From: Acanthaster planci
Lineage: Eukaryota > Echinodermata > Asteroidea > Valvatida > Acanthasteridae
Direction: 5' to 3'
DNA length: 61,581 bases
NCBI RefSeq assembly: GCF_001949145.1
Contig: NW_019091769.1
Coordinates: forward strand, 9,281 to 70,861
Position 1 is the first letter of the stretch, and each line of letters begins with the position of its first letter. Both the position numbers and the translations under genes were made by a program. This document shows positions 13,034 through 25,691 of this stretch, in pieces. The notes below the pieces were generated by a model that saw only the letters and a program-made list of their open reading frames with translations, did not search any database and had not been told where the DNA came from.

Positions 13034-14653
13034 CCTGTCAATTTTCGCATTTAGACCTGACCTCGATATCGGCCTAACCACCTTTGTTTGAATCCTCTAA
13101 CAGGCAAATATTCTGCTCATGCGAACAAAAAGTCCATTCCTTGATATTCCAAAACGGAATGAAGTTGGCGCACGCAGTTCAACGCTGCGCGAAGCGACTC
13201 AGCGAAACGTAGCCTACTGGTTTTAAAATAAGGTCGCTGTGAATCTAGTCGATTACGGTTTTGTTACTCTGTTCGATTGCTGGGCCCGAAGTCCGTTTTG
13301 TGCGCACCGACCGAGTGCCGTTGGGAGTGGCTTGATGTACTTTGTACTACCGTCGATGATAAGGCTCGGTATACGGATTAACCTGTGTCAGGGTATCTGT
13401 TGGCTATTTCGTGGTTGTTACCTCGAAAGGGGGATATTATTCAACCAAAACAAAATATTCGTCGTATCTAAATTTGGCTGGCTACAGAATGTAGCAAATG
13501 AGCAAGCAAACAAAAAAATGAATACTGTGCAAACAATATTTTGATTATTTTACTAGGACTTACCCTCACACCAACGCAACGTAGGCCAATATAGTTTACA
13601 CAGTATTCTTAGTATGGTACAAAAGTTGCAAAAATAACCGCGAGCTTGCTCGTGTACCCTGTCTATGCACTGTTATTAACGCAATACGCGAGTGCACCAT
13701 ATTCGCAAGTGCGTGTTTTTTGTAGTACAACTCATTACAAGGCCGCAGTAAAATTCATCCTTAGCTCACATCGGTGATTTTTTTTTCTGTATTTAATAAC
13801 TTTTTGAACTATTGCTTTATTGGCCTTTAGTATTTCAGAAATTTTTTATTTTCTTAATTAAGTACACCCGTTTCATGTAATTTAAAACTGAACAACGTTG
13901 TATTTATTAATTGGTGTAATTTTACAACTTTATTATCTTAGTATTTCTAGTTTTTAATGTCCTACATGTAAATGTTGCAAAGCACGACGGAGCATCATGA
14001 TGGAATAAATAAATGTTCAGTGTGCGTGCTTACGGAGCAAAACGATACGCCCATTTTACTGGTGGCGTGTTTAGCTTTTTGTCGTATCGGCTTCGTTGAC
14101 GCATAGTTTGAGAAAGACGCAGATACGTCACAAACACCTGTACAACTAAGTTTTCCATAGTTTTGTGCACCCGGCAGGCCTTCCTTTTGCACAGTGAGTC
14201 GGCGCTTTTATCATGTAACACACAGGCTTTGTAGGGTAAAACCACTCTCCAGTAGAGACCACTCTGTAAAGATGGCAGAAGTATAACGCATTTCTACATG
14301 AATTTCAATTTAAATACCTAAACAGATTGTGGGTTAAACGAATATTCAGAGCTGAGCGCATAGTTTTACTACTGTTTGGGGGTATCTTCGGGGAAAGGCG
14401 AATTAAAGAAGTTTTTGTGGCTAACCCCCATAGAATTAAAACGAAAAGTAATCTTTTGGCCATGATCTTGCATTTCCAATGAAAAAACATAGGCTAACCT
14501 CTTCCCGACATTCAACAGGCGGCGCTATTTCGGTCTGATTTTGCACTGTGTTTTTTATGGGCGCGTATTTGGTGTAGTGCAACCATAATTAATTTATGGA
14601 ACGGCGCCTTTATGCATCGCTTCCACACGACGCACACGCGCGGTAATTACAAG
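13034..14653. promoter_or_regulatory. Shared upstream region between divergent genes
   Basis: This 1.6-kb gap separates the start of the minus-strand membrane-protein gene from the start of the plus-strand gene of unknown family, so promoters of both are expected here. No coding content is visible. I see no well-placed TATA box that I would defend. Confidence 0.4.
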
Positions 14654-17600
14654 ATGTCATCAGTGACGTCACAGAGATTGCACCTTGACGTCAACTTACG
14701 ACCCATGGAAAAACATCAGAATCTGGGAAAGCCTGGTTTTAGTCGGTGGCTGCCATTTCTCTTTGACACCAACAGCAAGACTGTCATGTCAGTCAAAAAG
14801 AAATCAGAGCGGGGTGGAAATCTTTTGAACCACCCTGATATATGGAGGAGATTGGCCGTGGGCCTGATCCATGAGATATTTGGTGAGAGGCCATCTTACA
14901 CACCGGTTCTAGTGCTGAGAGAGAAAGGAGAGGAATGCCTCCCTTTGCAGGTAATACTCACATGGAGAAAAAGTCTTGTCTTTTGCTCGAGTCTTCTCAA
15001 GGAACTAATACAAAAATATTGCAACATTCTTAAAAATTTCTTATACACTTGAAAATAAAGCATTTGACGCAGGCGCCAGCATATTTACGTGTAGGCTGTT
15101 TGTTGGGTACTGCAATACACAAGTTTTCCCCCGAATCAGCACTTCCCGGAAAAGAAGAACTCTTAATTAACCATCATAAGCATGACGACCCAGAATCCTG
15201 CATGGCCCGTGAGAGTTTGAACAGTAGTTGGAAAAACGACCAGCGTTCGCTCGTCATCCAACAGGGCGCTGGGAATTAGGGGCTGATGGCTTTGCATTTA
15301 GATTGGCTATATATTGTGCAAGACCTACGACCGCGAGGTTATCACTTCCTGTTAGCGAAGGTTATTTAAATTTTTTGGTGCAATGCATTTGGCAGGGGCA
15401 AATTGTCGGCTATATTATAGCAACACGGCCTATATAATAACAATCACAGTGTGGCAATTTATCTTCTGACTTAGTAGGCCTATCACCGATCACGTGTCTG
15501 TTGGCAACAGGCCCGTTATTTCAAATCATTGGTTATCTTGATCAATTTTGGATGAACGAATAAAGTGTAGTGAGAATATTTTCAGCAGTGAGGAAGAAAA
15601 AGAAAAGTATCGAATTGATAACCAATTAATTCAACGTTTTAAGGCCTTCTGTCGATATCCTCATGAAGTTACTCATACCTATGGTAGCCGCAGCCCTTAG
15701 TTTATTTCCTAAGTGACCCAATTTTTCTTCGTTTTTTACCACTTGTGTAACGCACACATTGAGCGAGCTGGTGCGCCTGGCAAAATTTACCCACAATGCT
15801 CTGCCCCTCGTTAACTGTGACGTATACCCCTTGTGACGTATTTACTTCACTAAAAGCTGTGCAAGGCCGTTAGCCCTTCCCAGCGCCCTCTTTGGGCGCT
15901 GGGCAACGAGTGAGCCCAACACAATGCTTTTTGCCATGCCCTTGGGAATGAACACTTCGCTGGATTTGTGTACAGGTGGTGTGGGATGATCAAATTGTGA
16001 AATGAGACAACTGTGTAAAGCATAGCTGCGTGGGTTCTTTTCAACGGGAAGTAAAATAGATTTTGAAAACAAATGAATAAATAAGATCATTTTTTGTTGG
16101 GAAAAACGGCACTTGCAAAACAAACACCCTGGAATAACAATATGTACTTTTTCTTAACTTTTCCAGGTCTTCACTGAAGAAAAATCGCTAAACTCGGGTA
16201 CTCTTGTTCAATTAGACCCTACACAAAAACGACTAGTCTCCAAAGCGCATGCCAGAAAATCCGGACCAGTAAGAAATGCCCTACGAGCTATAAGGTCAGC
16301 ATTTTTACTGAACGCTTAATTCCTTTTCCGTCTAAACATAACGAGCTGTTGCTTAGTGACTTGCTTGTTGGTGGGTACTCTCTAAATCTTAAAGAGTGAA
16401 ATAAGGGACAAGACGTTTTAGAGTGAAAATCACTCTGAATTTAGACTGAAAAAGGATGAAATTAGCCCCTTTCAGTGGAAAATAGAGTGAAATTTCAATC
16501 TTTTGGAATGAAGAAATTTCCCTCCAATTCATCTGGTCTTTAATTTCAACCGGAAGGATTGAATGTTCACTCAAATAGAGTGAATTTTCACTCTTTGGAA
16601 TTTAGAGAGTATATGCAGTTTGTTTGGTAGTTACTTTTGTATTATTGCTTTTTCGTTTGTACTTGTATGAGTTGCATCATTTTGTGTCATATAATTAGTG
16701 TTTTTGAAATCAGAAATGTTAATGCCTTAGAAATAGAAAAGAGGGCTTATGCTATTGTAAAGAATGGATATCGGAAACCGTTTTTAAGGGGTTTTTGATG
16801 GCCAAATTTTATAATTTCTGTATGGGAATTTTTCACGGCTTTTCTGAGAGTCTTTTGCGTTTTGCGTTTTTTGCGTTTCATACACACTTGAAAAAAAAAA
16901 GAAAATTGAAAAAAATTTAAAAATCACCTTTCTCTAAAATAATTGCTGGGGGGAATAACCCCTGCTTCACCCTTACCTGCCCTTGGTGGCTAGTTCCCCG
17001 AACTGGTTCGGTTTGGTTTATGTCCACCATTCGTAATAAGAATACTACGAAGCACAGTTATTTATAGAATGAAGAAGGGTTATGAATGATGGATACCAGG
17101 CAGAAAGCAAACTCTTGTACTTGGCCTGGTTCCTGATAAGTCACAATAATATCCATGTGCAACTATGATTACATGGTAGAAAGGAGTTAAAGTGGAAGTT
17201 TACTCCTTTCAAACAACGGACAGACAAGCTTTCAGGTGGCAGGACAGAGACCAAGTTTGCACAGAGGATGTCACATTGCGAGAGGAAACATTGCCCCTAA
17301 GTGGCCCTAATAGCTTTGAATTCGAGCAAACTTTGCGATGCTGCAAGTCGCCCATTGGTGATGAGAATTCGTCTCAGGGTGTTGGACGACAGACTGTGTT
17401 GAAGTTAGGCATCTACGACATCACCACGAGGAGGGTAGATCCACGAAAACTTTTGGGCTGCCGCATGGACCCTACCTGCCCTGTTCCCAAGCTGAGAAAG
17501 AAGGGCAGGTTCTTCTTGATTTACGAGACCCACATTGCTGGGCAGATCCAGCTGAGCGTTCGGGTTGTCGCAAAGGCCGGTGCCTGCACGGAGGACGCCG

Positions 17601-17767
17601 CCGTTTCGACCCGGAGGAACTGCCCCGTGTGTTTCCGCTTCACGGAGGTGCGGTTGGACCGTCAAGGTGTCGTGAGGGACCTTCGATTCGAGGTGAGCCA
17701 TCAGGAGATTCTGAAGATCGGAAATCAGGCCATTCTTCCAACTATGAAAATATTGATTAATCATTAG
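14654..17767 (+). CDS. Protein of unknown family, Cys-containing, at least 3 exons
   Basis: Three phase-matched exons: 14654-14950, 16167-16294 and 17236-17767, giving 318 aa if the last frame is read to its TAG. An in-frame ATG at 14612 exists, but the ATG at 14654 has a better context (AAGATGT). Residues 1-141 are basic and contain an IWRRLAVGLIHEIFG amphipathic stretch. The last exon looks like a beta-rich domain (VLKLGIYDIT, GRFFLIYETHIAG, QLSVRVVAKAG) with conserved-looking cysteines (RCCKSP, LGCRMDPTC, NCPVCF). There is no signal peptide or membrane span. The 3' end is uncertain. A strong donor (GAG|GTGAGC) follows position 17692, so residues beyond RFE may be intron read-through. In that case the next exon could be 18935-19012. 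AATAAA at 18135-18140 supports the unspliced end instead. I recognise no family, so no function is assigned. Confidence 0.6.
14664..14693. promoter_or_regulatory. Two CRE palindromes just inside the coding region
   Basis: Two perfect TGACGTCA sites lie at 14664-14671 and 14686-14693, spaced 22 bp (two helical turns) and just after the chosen ATG. In known biology TGACGTCA is the CREB/ATF full site. Their overlap with codons means they may be chance or dual-purpose. If transcription starts upstream they would be downstream promoter elements. Confidence 0.35.
16376..16612. repeat. Small terminal-inverted-repeat element (MITE)
   Basis: The left end TACTCTCTAAAT...AAAGAGTGAAA is mirrored by the right end TTTTCACTCTTTGGAATTTAGAGAGTATA, about 25 nt per arm. 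GAGTGAAAATCACTC-type inner repeats also occur. There is no coding capacity. It sits in the second intron of the unknown plus-strand gene. A TA duplication at the ends is possible. Confidence 0.65.
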
Positions 17768-19909
17768 GTCAACAATCAATTTTGATTCGTAAGGGGTGTG
17801 GCAGGGTTTCCTAGAGAGGGAGTTGATCAGATGGAATAGATGATAAACACCCTCTTCATGTGTGAATTCAGACCGGCTTTTATCCATTGAATAACTGCTA
17901 TCATTTGAAAAAGAACTACGATGCAACTTCAAACAAACTGATCATTTTGGCGTATTAGAATATTTAAGACCAAGTACACTTCTACTGAGGGTTTGGTATT
18001 TTGAATCTTGTTCCGTATCCATGGAGAAACCACTGTGTTACCATTCTATGTAATTTGTTATAAGGGAGGGTGTCAGACGTTTTTGGTTCCAAGCTTCACT
18101 TTCAGTTTTTAAAACGTGGCTTTAAAAACATTTAAATAAAATTTGTTACAAATTTTTAGTTATTCTTGACTGGCATTTACTTGTTACACACTTTTATTTT
18201 GTTTTACAGTCAGGTTCTGAAAATGAAAAATTAAACTCAATTTAAATCAGATTGCCGCCACATGATGGCCACCAGCTTATTTTGTTTCGTTATATTTTCA
18301 TATAAAGCTTGATTCTTATGTCGTATATAGTCAAATTGAAACGAACGACTGGGGGAGTGCTGTGTCAACTATAGGGAAACCAACATTAAAAAGTCTTAAC
18401 ACGAAGAACGTCATGAGCTATCGCGGGTATCGTGTTATAAATACGAATTAGGCATTATGTCGATAGATCTTCAACGATCAAAGCTCAAACTTGCATAAGC
18501 TTTTGTAGAAACAACTAAGAAACCTCTCAATTGGTAAGGAGGCCGTTGCCATGCAAAAGTTTCCCTCATTCATTATTTATTTTTATTTCGTATTTACCTT
18601 GGTAAGGTCTCTCAGTGAAGCAGTGTTTTCCAGAGGTGTCCGGCAATTACAATAAAGAGCATTATCATAGGTCAGTTGAATAATCAGAGTTATGTCAGTA
18701 TAAACAAAAAGGACCGTCCCTTAGCGATGACAAAATAAAAACGTGTCATTAGTTGGGGAGCTGTTGAAAAGACCTGTCATCTGAAGTTGTTGAACAAGTC
18801 GAACAGCTCACTTTGACTTGTGATAAAGATTACTAAGAAAACAAAAAAGTTACTTTTGATACGATAATGGTGGCATACTGAGAAAAGGCTTCATAATTTA
18901 TCTTTCGATACTTATCATGAGCTTGACATTTCAGGTGTTTTCAGCCATGCCTGTGATGGCACCACACTCACACGCGGGTTCTTCCACTTCGGTTGCGTGC
19001 GTGTCTTTAAGAGTAAGTTCACCCCAGGCGAACAACCTACGCACAAGCGCAGTCTCATCCCAACGCGGTAACGGCTTCCAAGTTTGAAATTTGACACCAC
19101 TTGCACATCATTCCTTTTTTGGATGACTGGGCACATCGTTTCTTGTTTCGTTTGGGATCTCCGTGTTTACTTTTGAGTTAAACCGAACTCAAAGGGACGA
19201 TTTAGACGGTATTATTTCCGGAATAACGTGTCAAGTTGTACCAACCCAGGGCAAACAACTTGGTCAAAGTAGGGCTCAAGTATGCCAGATTCTCTAGGGT
19301 CAAGTCGATCGATGCAAACAATGGTGGGTTCCGCAACAGTTCGTGCCAAACAAAATCAAATCATGTTGAAGTGGGCAAGCATTTCATTAACTTACGATTA
19401 TTTTATTACATGCTAAATACTGTATATGTAAAATTTTGGGTTTTTGTTTTACAATGAACGTAACTCAGCAATTGTACAATTGGGAAAAATATCTATGATT
19501 ATGAACAAAGGTGAAGACAACATCATCTTGTGCGTTTTAAATAACATATTTATATTTCCTTTCACGAAATTACTACAATTTTTCTGTCAAATACAACATA
19601 ATTTTTCACAAATGTGACAGTTATTCACTGGCCTGAAAAAGTCAATTAAGTGTATCAACCATACAAAACTACTTTGTATAAGCAAAACAATGGATTTCCT
19701 ACATAACCACGCTCTAACCCCAATGGAAGGTGAAAAAACCAGACCTCACAATTGGAAGAATTTAGTAGAAACACTGGTGCACCAGCAAGATAAAGGGTAG
19801 ATATTTTCCAAATTACATATAACAAGAAAAAACTTACAATTGCGCCCAAAAGAATGTTTAGTCTCATGACAAGTTCAAGCTTTTCTGTTTCAGGCTGTCC
19901 AATGGTTTG
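17768..19909. other. 3' region of the unknown gene and downstream of the GTPase gene
   Basis: It contains AATAAA at 18135-18140 on the plus strand. On the minus strand it contains AATAAA (plus-strand TTTATT at about 19402-19407), roughly 500 nt past the GTPase stop. The candidate extra exon 18935-19012 is listed separately. Otherwise the DNA is A/T-rich and non-coding. Confidence 0.4.
18935..19012 (+). CDS. Candidate additional exon of the unknown plus-strand gene
   Basis: A 26-codon open segment lies between a good acceptor (CTTGACATTTCAG|G) and a strong donor (AGA|GTAAGT). Its phase 0/0 fits the donor at 17692. It would extend the protein with VFSAMPVMAPHSHAGSS and following residues. No downstream exon was found with confidence, so it may be a chance pairing of splice-like sites. 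Confidence 0.35.
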
Positions 19910-20587
19910 TTACTTTGTTTCTCTCCCACGGCGAAAGCTCTTCCACTTCCTGAGAAACCCTTTATCATCTTTCTTGTTGGAGTTGCCAAGGAGGTCCTCC
20001 CGTAAGCTGTTGACCCGGCGGAGGGAGCCCAAGACGACATCGGTGACCAGGGCGAAGACGCTATCGACGCTGTACTTGTTAAGGGAGCAGCACTCACTGT
20101 ACCTCACCACGTCCATGTAGTCAATGAGGAGTAGCTCGGCCTCAGCGATGCTCATGCCGCTGGGCCGCCTCCGGTCGGCCTTGTTGCCTACGACGAAGAT
20201 GGGGATTTGCTCGTCGGGCCGCTCCTGGCTGATCTCCTCCAAGATGCGCAGCATCTCGTCGAAGGACTTGGGGTCCTCCAGCGAGTGCAGCAGGATGAAG
20301 ATCTGGCCGGTGGAGATGTAGAGCTTGTGCATGGCTGGGAAGTCGCCGCTGCCGGAGGTGTCGATGATTTCCAGTTGGCACTCACTGCCTCCCTTGGACA
20401 TCTTCCAGGCGAAGCAGTTCTCCACGGTCGGGTAGTAGATGGGGCTGACCCGCCCCCGGAGGAACATGGAGATGAGTGCTGTTTTTCCGACCCCTGAGGA
20501 GCCCATGATCACTAGGCGGCGGGGGGCTGAATCTTTGGCCTGGCCCTTCATCCTGATTGCAGTTTTGGAGGTGCCAACTGCTATCAT
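19910..20587 (-). CDS. Intronless RASD/Rhes-like small GTPase
   Basis: 225 aa from a single open frame on the minus strand. G1 is GSSGVGKT (29-36), the G2 Thr is at about 54 (YYPTVEN), G3 is DTSG (76-79), G4 is NKAD (135-138), and the degenerate G5 is ECCSL (165-169) where Ras has ETSAK. The Ser at the Ras Gly12 position, the DTSG box followed by FPAM, and TGQIFILLHSLEDPKSFDE match the Dexras1/Rhes (RASD) branch. The residue equivalent to catalytic Gln61 is Ser80, so intrinsic GTP hydrolysis is probably weak. RASD and most Ras proteins end in a CAAX prenylation box. This one ends basic (KWKSFRRGRETK, then stop) with no Cys, so membrane binding would rest on charge alone. It also lacks the long cationic insert of vertebrate RASD1. 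The first ATG has a purine at -3. Alternatives are another divergent Ras-family branch (for example Di-Ras or RERG-like). Confidence 0.85.
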   Translation of the reverse strand: MIAVGTSKTAIRMKGQAKDSAPRRLVIMGSSGVGKTALISMFLRGRVSPIYYPTVENCFAWKMSKGGSECQLEIIDTSGSGDFPAMHKLYISTGQIFILLHSLEDPKSFDEMLRILEEISQERPDEQIPIFVVGNKADRRRPSGMSIAEAELLLIDYMDVVRYSECCSLNKYSVDSVFALVTDVVLGSLRRVNSLREDLLGNSNKKDDKGFLRKWKSFRRGRETK

Positions 20588-21369
20588 ATCTAACTCTTCT
20601 GATACCTCTAACTCTTCCGTTGCCGACGTTTGCGTGTAGCAGGGGACCGGTGCTCAAACAAAGCTGACGGGGGTGAATATCTTGGAGTGAAGCTATTTAC
20701 AGGAGAATCGTTCGTCGTTGTCCAAAGCGATCTCTTCTGTCAAGCTTTTCAAACTGTCACGATTCTTGTTCAGAACAGCTATAAATAAGAAAATGACTCG
20801 GACCTGGGAGGTACCCAGAGATCATTACTGACAACAATAATGAGTGAAGAGCTGTGGCCTGTGCTGTCGCAGTACTTTGCTTTTGAAGTTGTGGAGTTTC
20901 GAGAAGCCAAAAGTCGAATCTGATCCGTTTTAATGATGGCCTGTGAATTCCAAATTCCAAGGGCAGCATCAGGAAAAGGTTTCTGTAAAGTCCAACATTA
21001 TTAATGTTGGAATACAGCATGCACCGTGCAGACGCGGAGGGCGTAAAAGAGGCATGGTCTAAAACGATGATTATTCGTTTCGATTCTGCCTCAGGCTTGT
21101 ACGTGTATCGGTACCAACAACCGGCACCTCACCCTTAACGACGCTGGAGATTTTAACACAGAGATGGTTGTGGTGGCAGAATATGATATCTCTCAACGTT
21201 CTGACTGGGGGACGGACTATTGAATCACACCCCGCACCACTTTTCGTGGTGAGAAAAAAATAAATTTAGAGTAACAGTACACAATTTTTAGGATTTCCCA
21301 AAACCAAAATGTATTCAATCGCACTCAAAAAACGGAAAATAATAAGATCCGCAAATACTCACAAAAGAG

Positions 21370-21396
21370 CTACGTCCATGGTGCTACCGCAAACCT
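21370..21396. repeat. Dispersed repeat fragment (copy 1)
   Basis: The motif CGTCCATGGTGCTACCGC with following AAACCT recurs at 39787-39812 with one or two differences. It is probably the edge of a repeat family whose bodies have diverged. Confidence 0.4.
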
Positions 21397-24300
21397 ACTT
21401 TCTATTAAACAATAAGAAGTCATGAATATGCCATTATGAAGAAAGATTCCGTATAGGAATGTAATACATATTACAGATGTACATCTGTATTATGATGAAA
21501 ATCCCCACCCCCCGTACTGTGTCATATGGTGATTGCACCCCCACCCCGGTTTTCAGATTTCCATGGCCAGGCAAGCCATCCTCCCCAAATTCCCTATCCC
21601 CCCAATTTCCTTCAAAAAGTTACGCCACTGCCAATAGTCAACTACTTCTCGTTAGGTTTTTAAGCCGACTCCAGGCTGCTCGAACCTGGCAACAACGAAG
21701 AGAAGTCTAGAGACCTATCAGTACTCTTTACCTGCAGACGCTTCCTTTACGGCGTAAGACAATCATAACTATCCGTTTCTCGATGCATTACTGAGCCATA
21801 AACCGCCCCGAGAAGAAGCAGCCATGTTGGTCAGGAGTGTTCAGTTTGTTGGTAGCGATGCGACGCTTGCGTTTCATGGTCGTTCATGAACCAGCAGTTA
21901 CTACCAAAGAAGCCTCCATGGCTGGGGGACACGTACCCCCCCCAATTCCCAGTGCCCCCAGGTGCCCTCCCACTAATAAACGGATGAATGGATATTCAAC
22001 AAGGCTAACAAAAGCTTGCCCCAATCAAACCACACCACTGAAAGCTGATGCCCCCATAAGATGCTGGTGCCCCCCTTATGCCCTTCACTAGTAAATTTCT
22101 AACTACACCACTGACTAGGAAAATTGCTCCCTCTCTTGCTTCAGCTCGGAGCTCACAGGAAAGACCATCTTTGCACATTATGAACATCCCTATAAAATGT
22201 GAATCCTCATTATCTTGTGTTTGTGATTCCTTTTTGAAAGAGAGGCGGATATTGATTCTTTTTTTAACAGAAATGGTCACAGTGTTCCCAGGGAAGTGAC
22301 AGAATTGCATTCTCATGAGGAATTCTGTCATTTTCATGGTATGAGAACTATAATTATGAAGGCACGAAGTTACCACATTCAAACTTAGTAGTGTTTCCAG
22401 CGAGAGGCAAGGAGTTAACCCCCCCCCGGCATATTGTGTACTTTTTTTGAGAAATGAAAAGCGCCAGCACGTTAGAAACATTACTGTCAGCTGTTTTGGG
22501 GAGAGGTTTCCTTAATACGTGCACGAAAACATTTGGATGGTCGTTTTTAGAAACAAAGAAATCCCTTCAGCCCCCACCCCCACTTCAAGACCTGCACAGG
22601 CCACTGCTTTTAGTGGCTTGCTGGCGTATACGGCTTTTCAATCTAATGACCTATCGCTCACAAAGTGGCTGGTTACTGAGTTATGCACGGATCTGGCAAA
22701 AGTGAATCCTTGGTTGAATTTCTTTTAGCAGAGATTCAGTAGGCTTACTTTCGGCAAACATGTGAGGCCTTTGTGCCAAGTGTTAACATTATCTCGAGTT
22801 TCGATCACGCGGTGGAGCCACGGTGGATCTTGAACCAAATTTCTGGAAAAGCGATTTTTTTCGGCGGAGGGGTGGGTGGAGACTTTAGTTTAGGGGGGTT
22901 TGAACACGTTTTGAAGGAAGGGAGATAGAAAAGTGGAAAGACGCCTTTCGTCATTTTGACACAAAGAACAAAACATGGCTCCTTTTTGCTGGTTGGCCGC
23001 CTTAACCCCTAATTCCCCAGTGCGTGGTACTGACTACCAAAACTGAATGAAAAGTAGAACCAACTGCAGGATCTCTCTGGAAACATCGGCTCTCACCGTT
23101 TTATGAAATAAAGTTAAAATAAAATTGTGGGTGTGTAGTGATGTCACGGCGAAGCACCTGGCGTGTGAACTTCCACACACGCTCGAAACTGAACAATGGT
23201 GTACATTCTTGCCAACATTATTTTGTATGCTGAGTTTGTTATGGTTGTACTGTTGCAAGAAGATTGTACACATGTAGGTAATGTGTACAACACATGTATG
23301 GTACCAGTGGAATCCGGGATTTTCACTCCACGTGCAGAAAAATTGTGAGTTTTGCCAAAGAGATAGTCTTTTGCTTCGACATGGCGCCGACATACATGAC
23401 TCGTTTCTGAAGTTCGTGTCCCTCCCAAGGCCGCTACCATACGGACTTCCTCCAAAGAATCAAAAGGCTGTGCAATACCAAGCTAAGTACCAAGTCTATG
23501 ATGACGCTAGTTAAAGTACTAAAAATAGATCTCTGCATGAGGAAAAGTAAGCACTGCACGTGCGTTCCACACGCGCATATGGTCTGGCAAATCGTCAAAA
23601 GGGTCATTATCTTACCTCAAAGCCAAATTCTTATTTTAAGCCGTTACCAGGTGACGCACCCCAACAGTGCGCATGTCACGTGTACAAGACCTCAAAATTA
23701 AGATAAACTCCGCTCCATCTATACAGTTATTTATATGACTGACACACAGATTCTTGTCCTTTAATTGGAGAAACTCACATTAATCATTATCGTTGCCATT
23801 CACACCAGGGCTCAAAAAAGCCCATTCGCCAATGGTGAATAGGACTGTATGGGGTCATCCTTCCATCCCGCGCCAATAACTTATGCCAGGTTCACCATTG
23901 CCAAATGTAAAGGGCATTATTTAAAAGAGTGACAATTTGCTAAAATTGAAAACAAACAAAACTGGTTCTCAACCCCTATTTGTGTCATTTGGAATCATTT
24001 TAAATTCCTTTTTCAAGACGAGGAGGATCTTTATGTCAGCTGTACAAAACAAATATTGAGTTGCTTTGAGTTGTGAAAATGATTAATTTATATATGATTA
24101 TTGTGAAAATGAGAAAGGATATCGCTCGGTAAAGTCTGTACTTTTCCATTTCACTCAACTTTGCCTCGTGAAATGGAAAAATCCAGATTTTAACTTTGAT
24201 ATTCCTTCCATTCCACTCTGAGCCATTCGATACAGCACAACATCTATTCCATAAATCAGTCAAGAAAATAAGATATCTCGATTACAGGACACGCATTTGG

Positions 24301-25000
24301 ATATATAAATATGACAATAAAAAACAGCAAACACCAGGAGTTCTTACTATTTCAGAATGCAAACTCAACATCCTAAAGTCACGTTTTCTTTCTTGTGCCC
24401 ACAAAAATATACCTCAGTCTCGAAATAAATCTTTTTTATTTTTAAAATGCTCTGCTCAAAAACGAATATCACATGTCAGGACACGTGCACGCTTTCAGCC
24501 AATCACATAACTTCAGTTTTAAATCAAAGCTTTCTGAGGTAAAGGTGAAGAATGAAAACATATTGTTTACCACTGTTTTAAGGGCGTAAAAGCTAACAGA
24601 TTCACGTTTGAACACAATTAGGTTTGATTTCTGTCATTTCATTCTTCTGAAAGCGAAAGTTGTCGATAAATCATTCTGAATTTTTTCTTCGTCGTAGACA
24701 CAATAGATAACAGTGTAGAAAACTTAAGTGAGAAGTCAGCCTGTCATTCTCTCAATCCAAATGATAAGTCAACTGAGGCCTTCCTGTCGACAGGATTTGT
24801 TAAGTATTTAAAACCGACAGGCGTCCAACATGGATGGGATATTCAACATTATTTTATGTACCGTTAAAATGGGGTGTTTTGGGCATTACTTCAAGGTTTT
24901 TGGTGTAAATAATTAACAATATGACAAAACAATATGACATAACAATATGATTAAAATTGAAGAACATTACTAAACTGGATATTTTACTTAAAAAGCCAAA

Positions 25001-25691
25001 TATACAGGGTGACTTTAAAAGGAAACCGATATAATTTTGTTTGTTTCTTGAATGCGATTATTTTTTTGTAAATGGTAACCATCCTAGCTCTGTTATGTCA
25101 TGACGTCCTCATTTACATGACACCAAGAAATCCAACTTTCAGTCACAGATGACTGCACGAAGTTGTTTAATGGACCAAGTCAAAATGGCTTTGCACCAAA
25201 TTGCTGTTTTGGTGTTAAATTCATACCGTCCAGAGATGGCTTTTGTCAGAATTACGTACTGTTAGCTGGGATGTCCAAAGTGTATTATACCAATTTAAAA
25301 GCGATGAAAACAAGGGAAGAAGTTTTCGTTGAAAGAAATGCGGGGGGGGGGGCATATTGAAGGTCACTGGGGGTTAAGCTGCAGCAGGAATAAGCCCCTA
25401 ACTGCGGTTGTCTTTGAATTAATGATTTTGGCAGTGTACGGTAATTACTGCTTTTTTTTTTTTAGAAACGCTTCCCGCTTTGCAAACTGGTGATGCATCC
25501 GGTGCAAAGCCATTACTGACACGGTCCATTAAGCCAGTTTGGGCTTAGTCATGTGTGACGGACAAGTTGTTTTCTTGATGTCATAAGAAAGAGGACATCA
25601 TACTGAAACAGATATTTATCATTTACAAAACTAATCAGTTAAATTCAAGAAACGGATTAATTAATCAGTCGGTTTCCTGTATAGAAACAGG
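25001..25691. mobile_element. Foldback / terminal-inverted-repeat DNA element
   Basis: The left arm (about 25001-25200) begins ACAGGGTGACTTTAAAAGG and runs through CGTTTCTTGAATG-like and TTTTGTAAATG-like blocks to TTAATGGACC and ATGGCTTTGCACC. The reverse complement of about 25480-25691 has the same blocks in the same order. Arms are close to 200 nt at about 75% identity by eye, with a spacer of about 280 nt. The small open frame at 25163-25360 lies across the arm and spacer and resembles no known protein. Most likely it is a non-autonomous DNA transposon. Confidence 0.7.

Noticed and set aside
13034-13081. Upstream extension of the membrane-protein N-terminus (16 extra residues)
   Set aside because: It begins with GTG, not ATG; the ATG at 13033 has a better context and gives a normal signal peptide.
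22005-22481. Minus-strand 158-aa open frame
   Set aside because: No domain, no good splice sites, and it ends in low-complexity repeat-like DNA.
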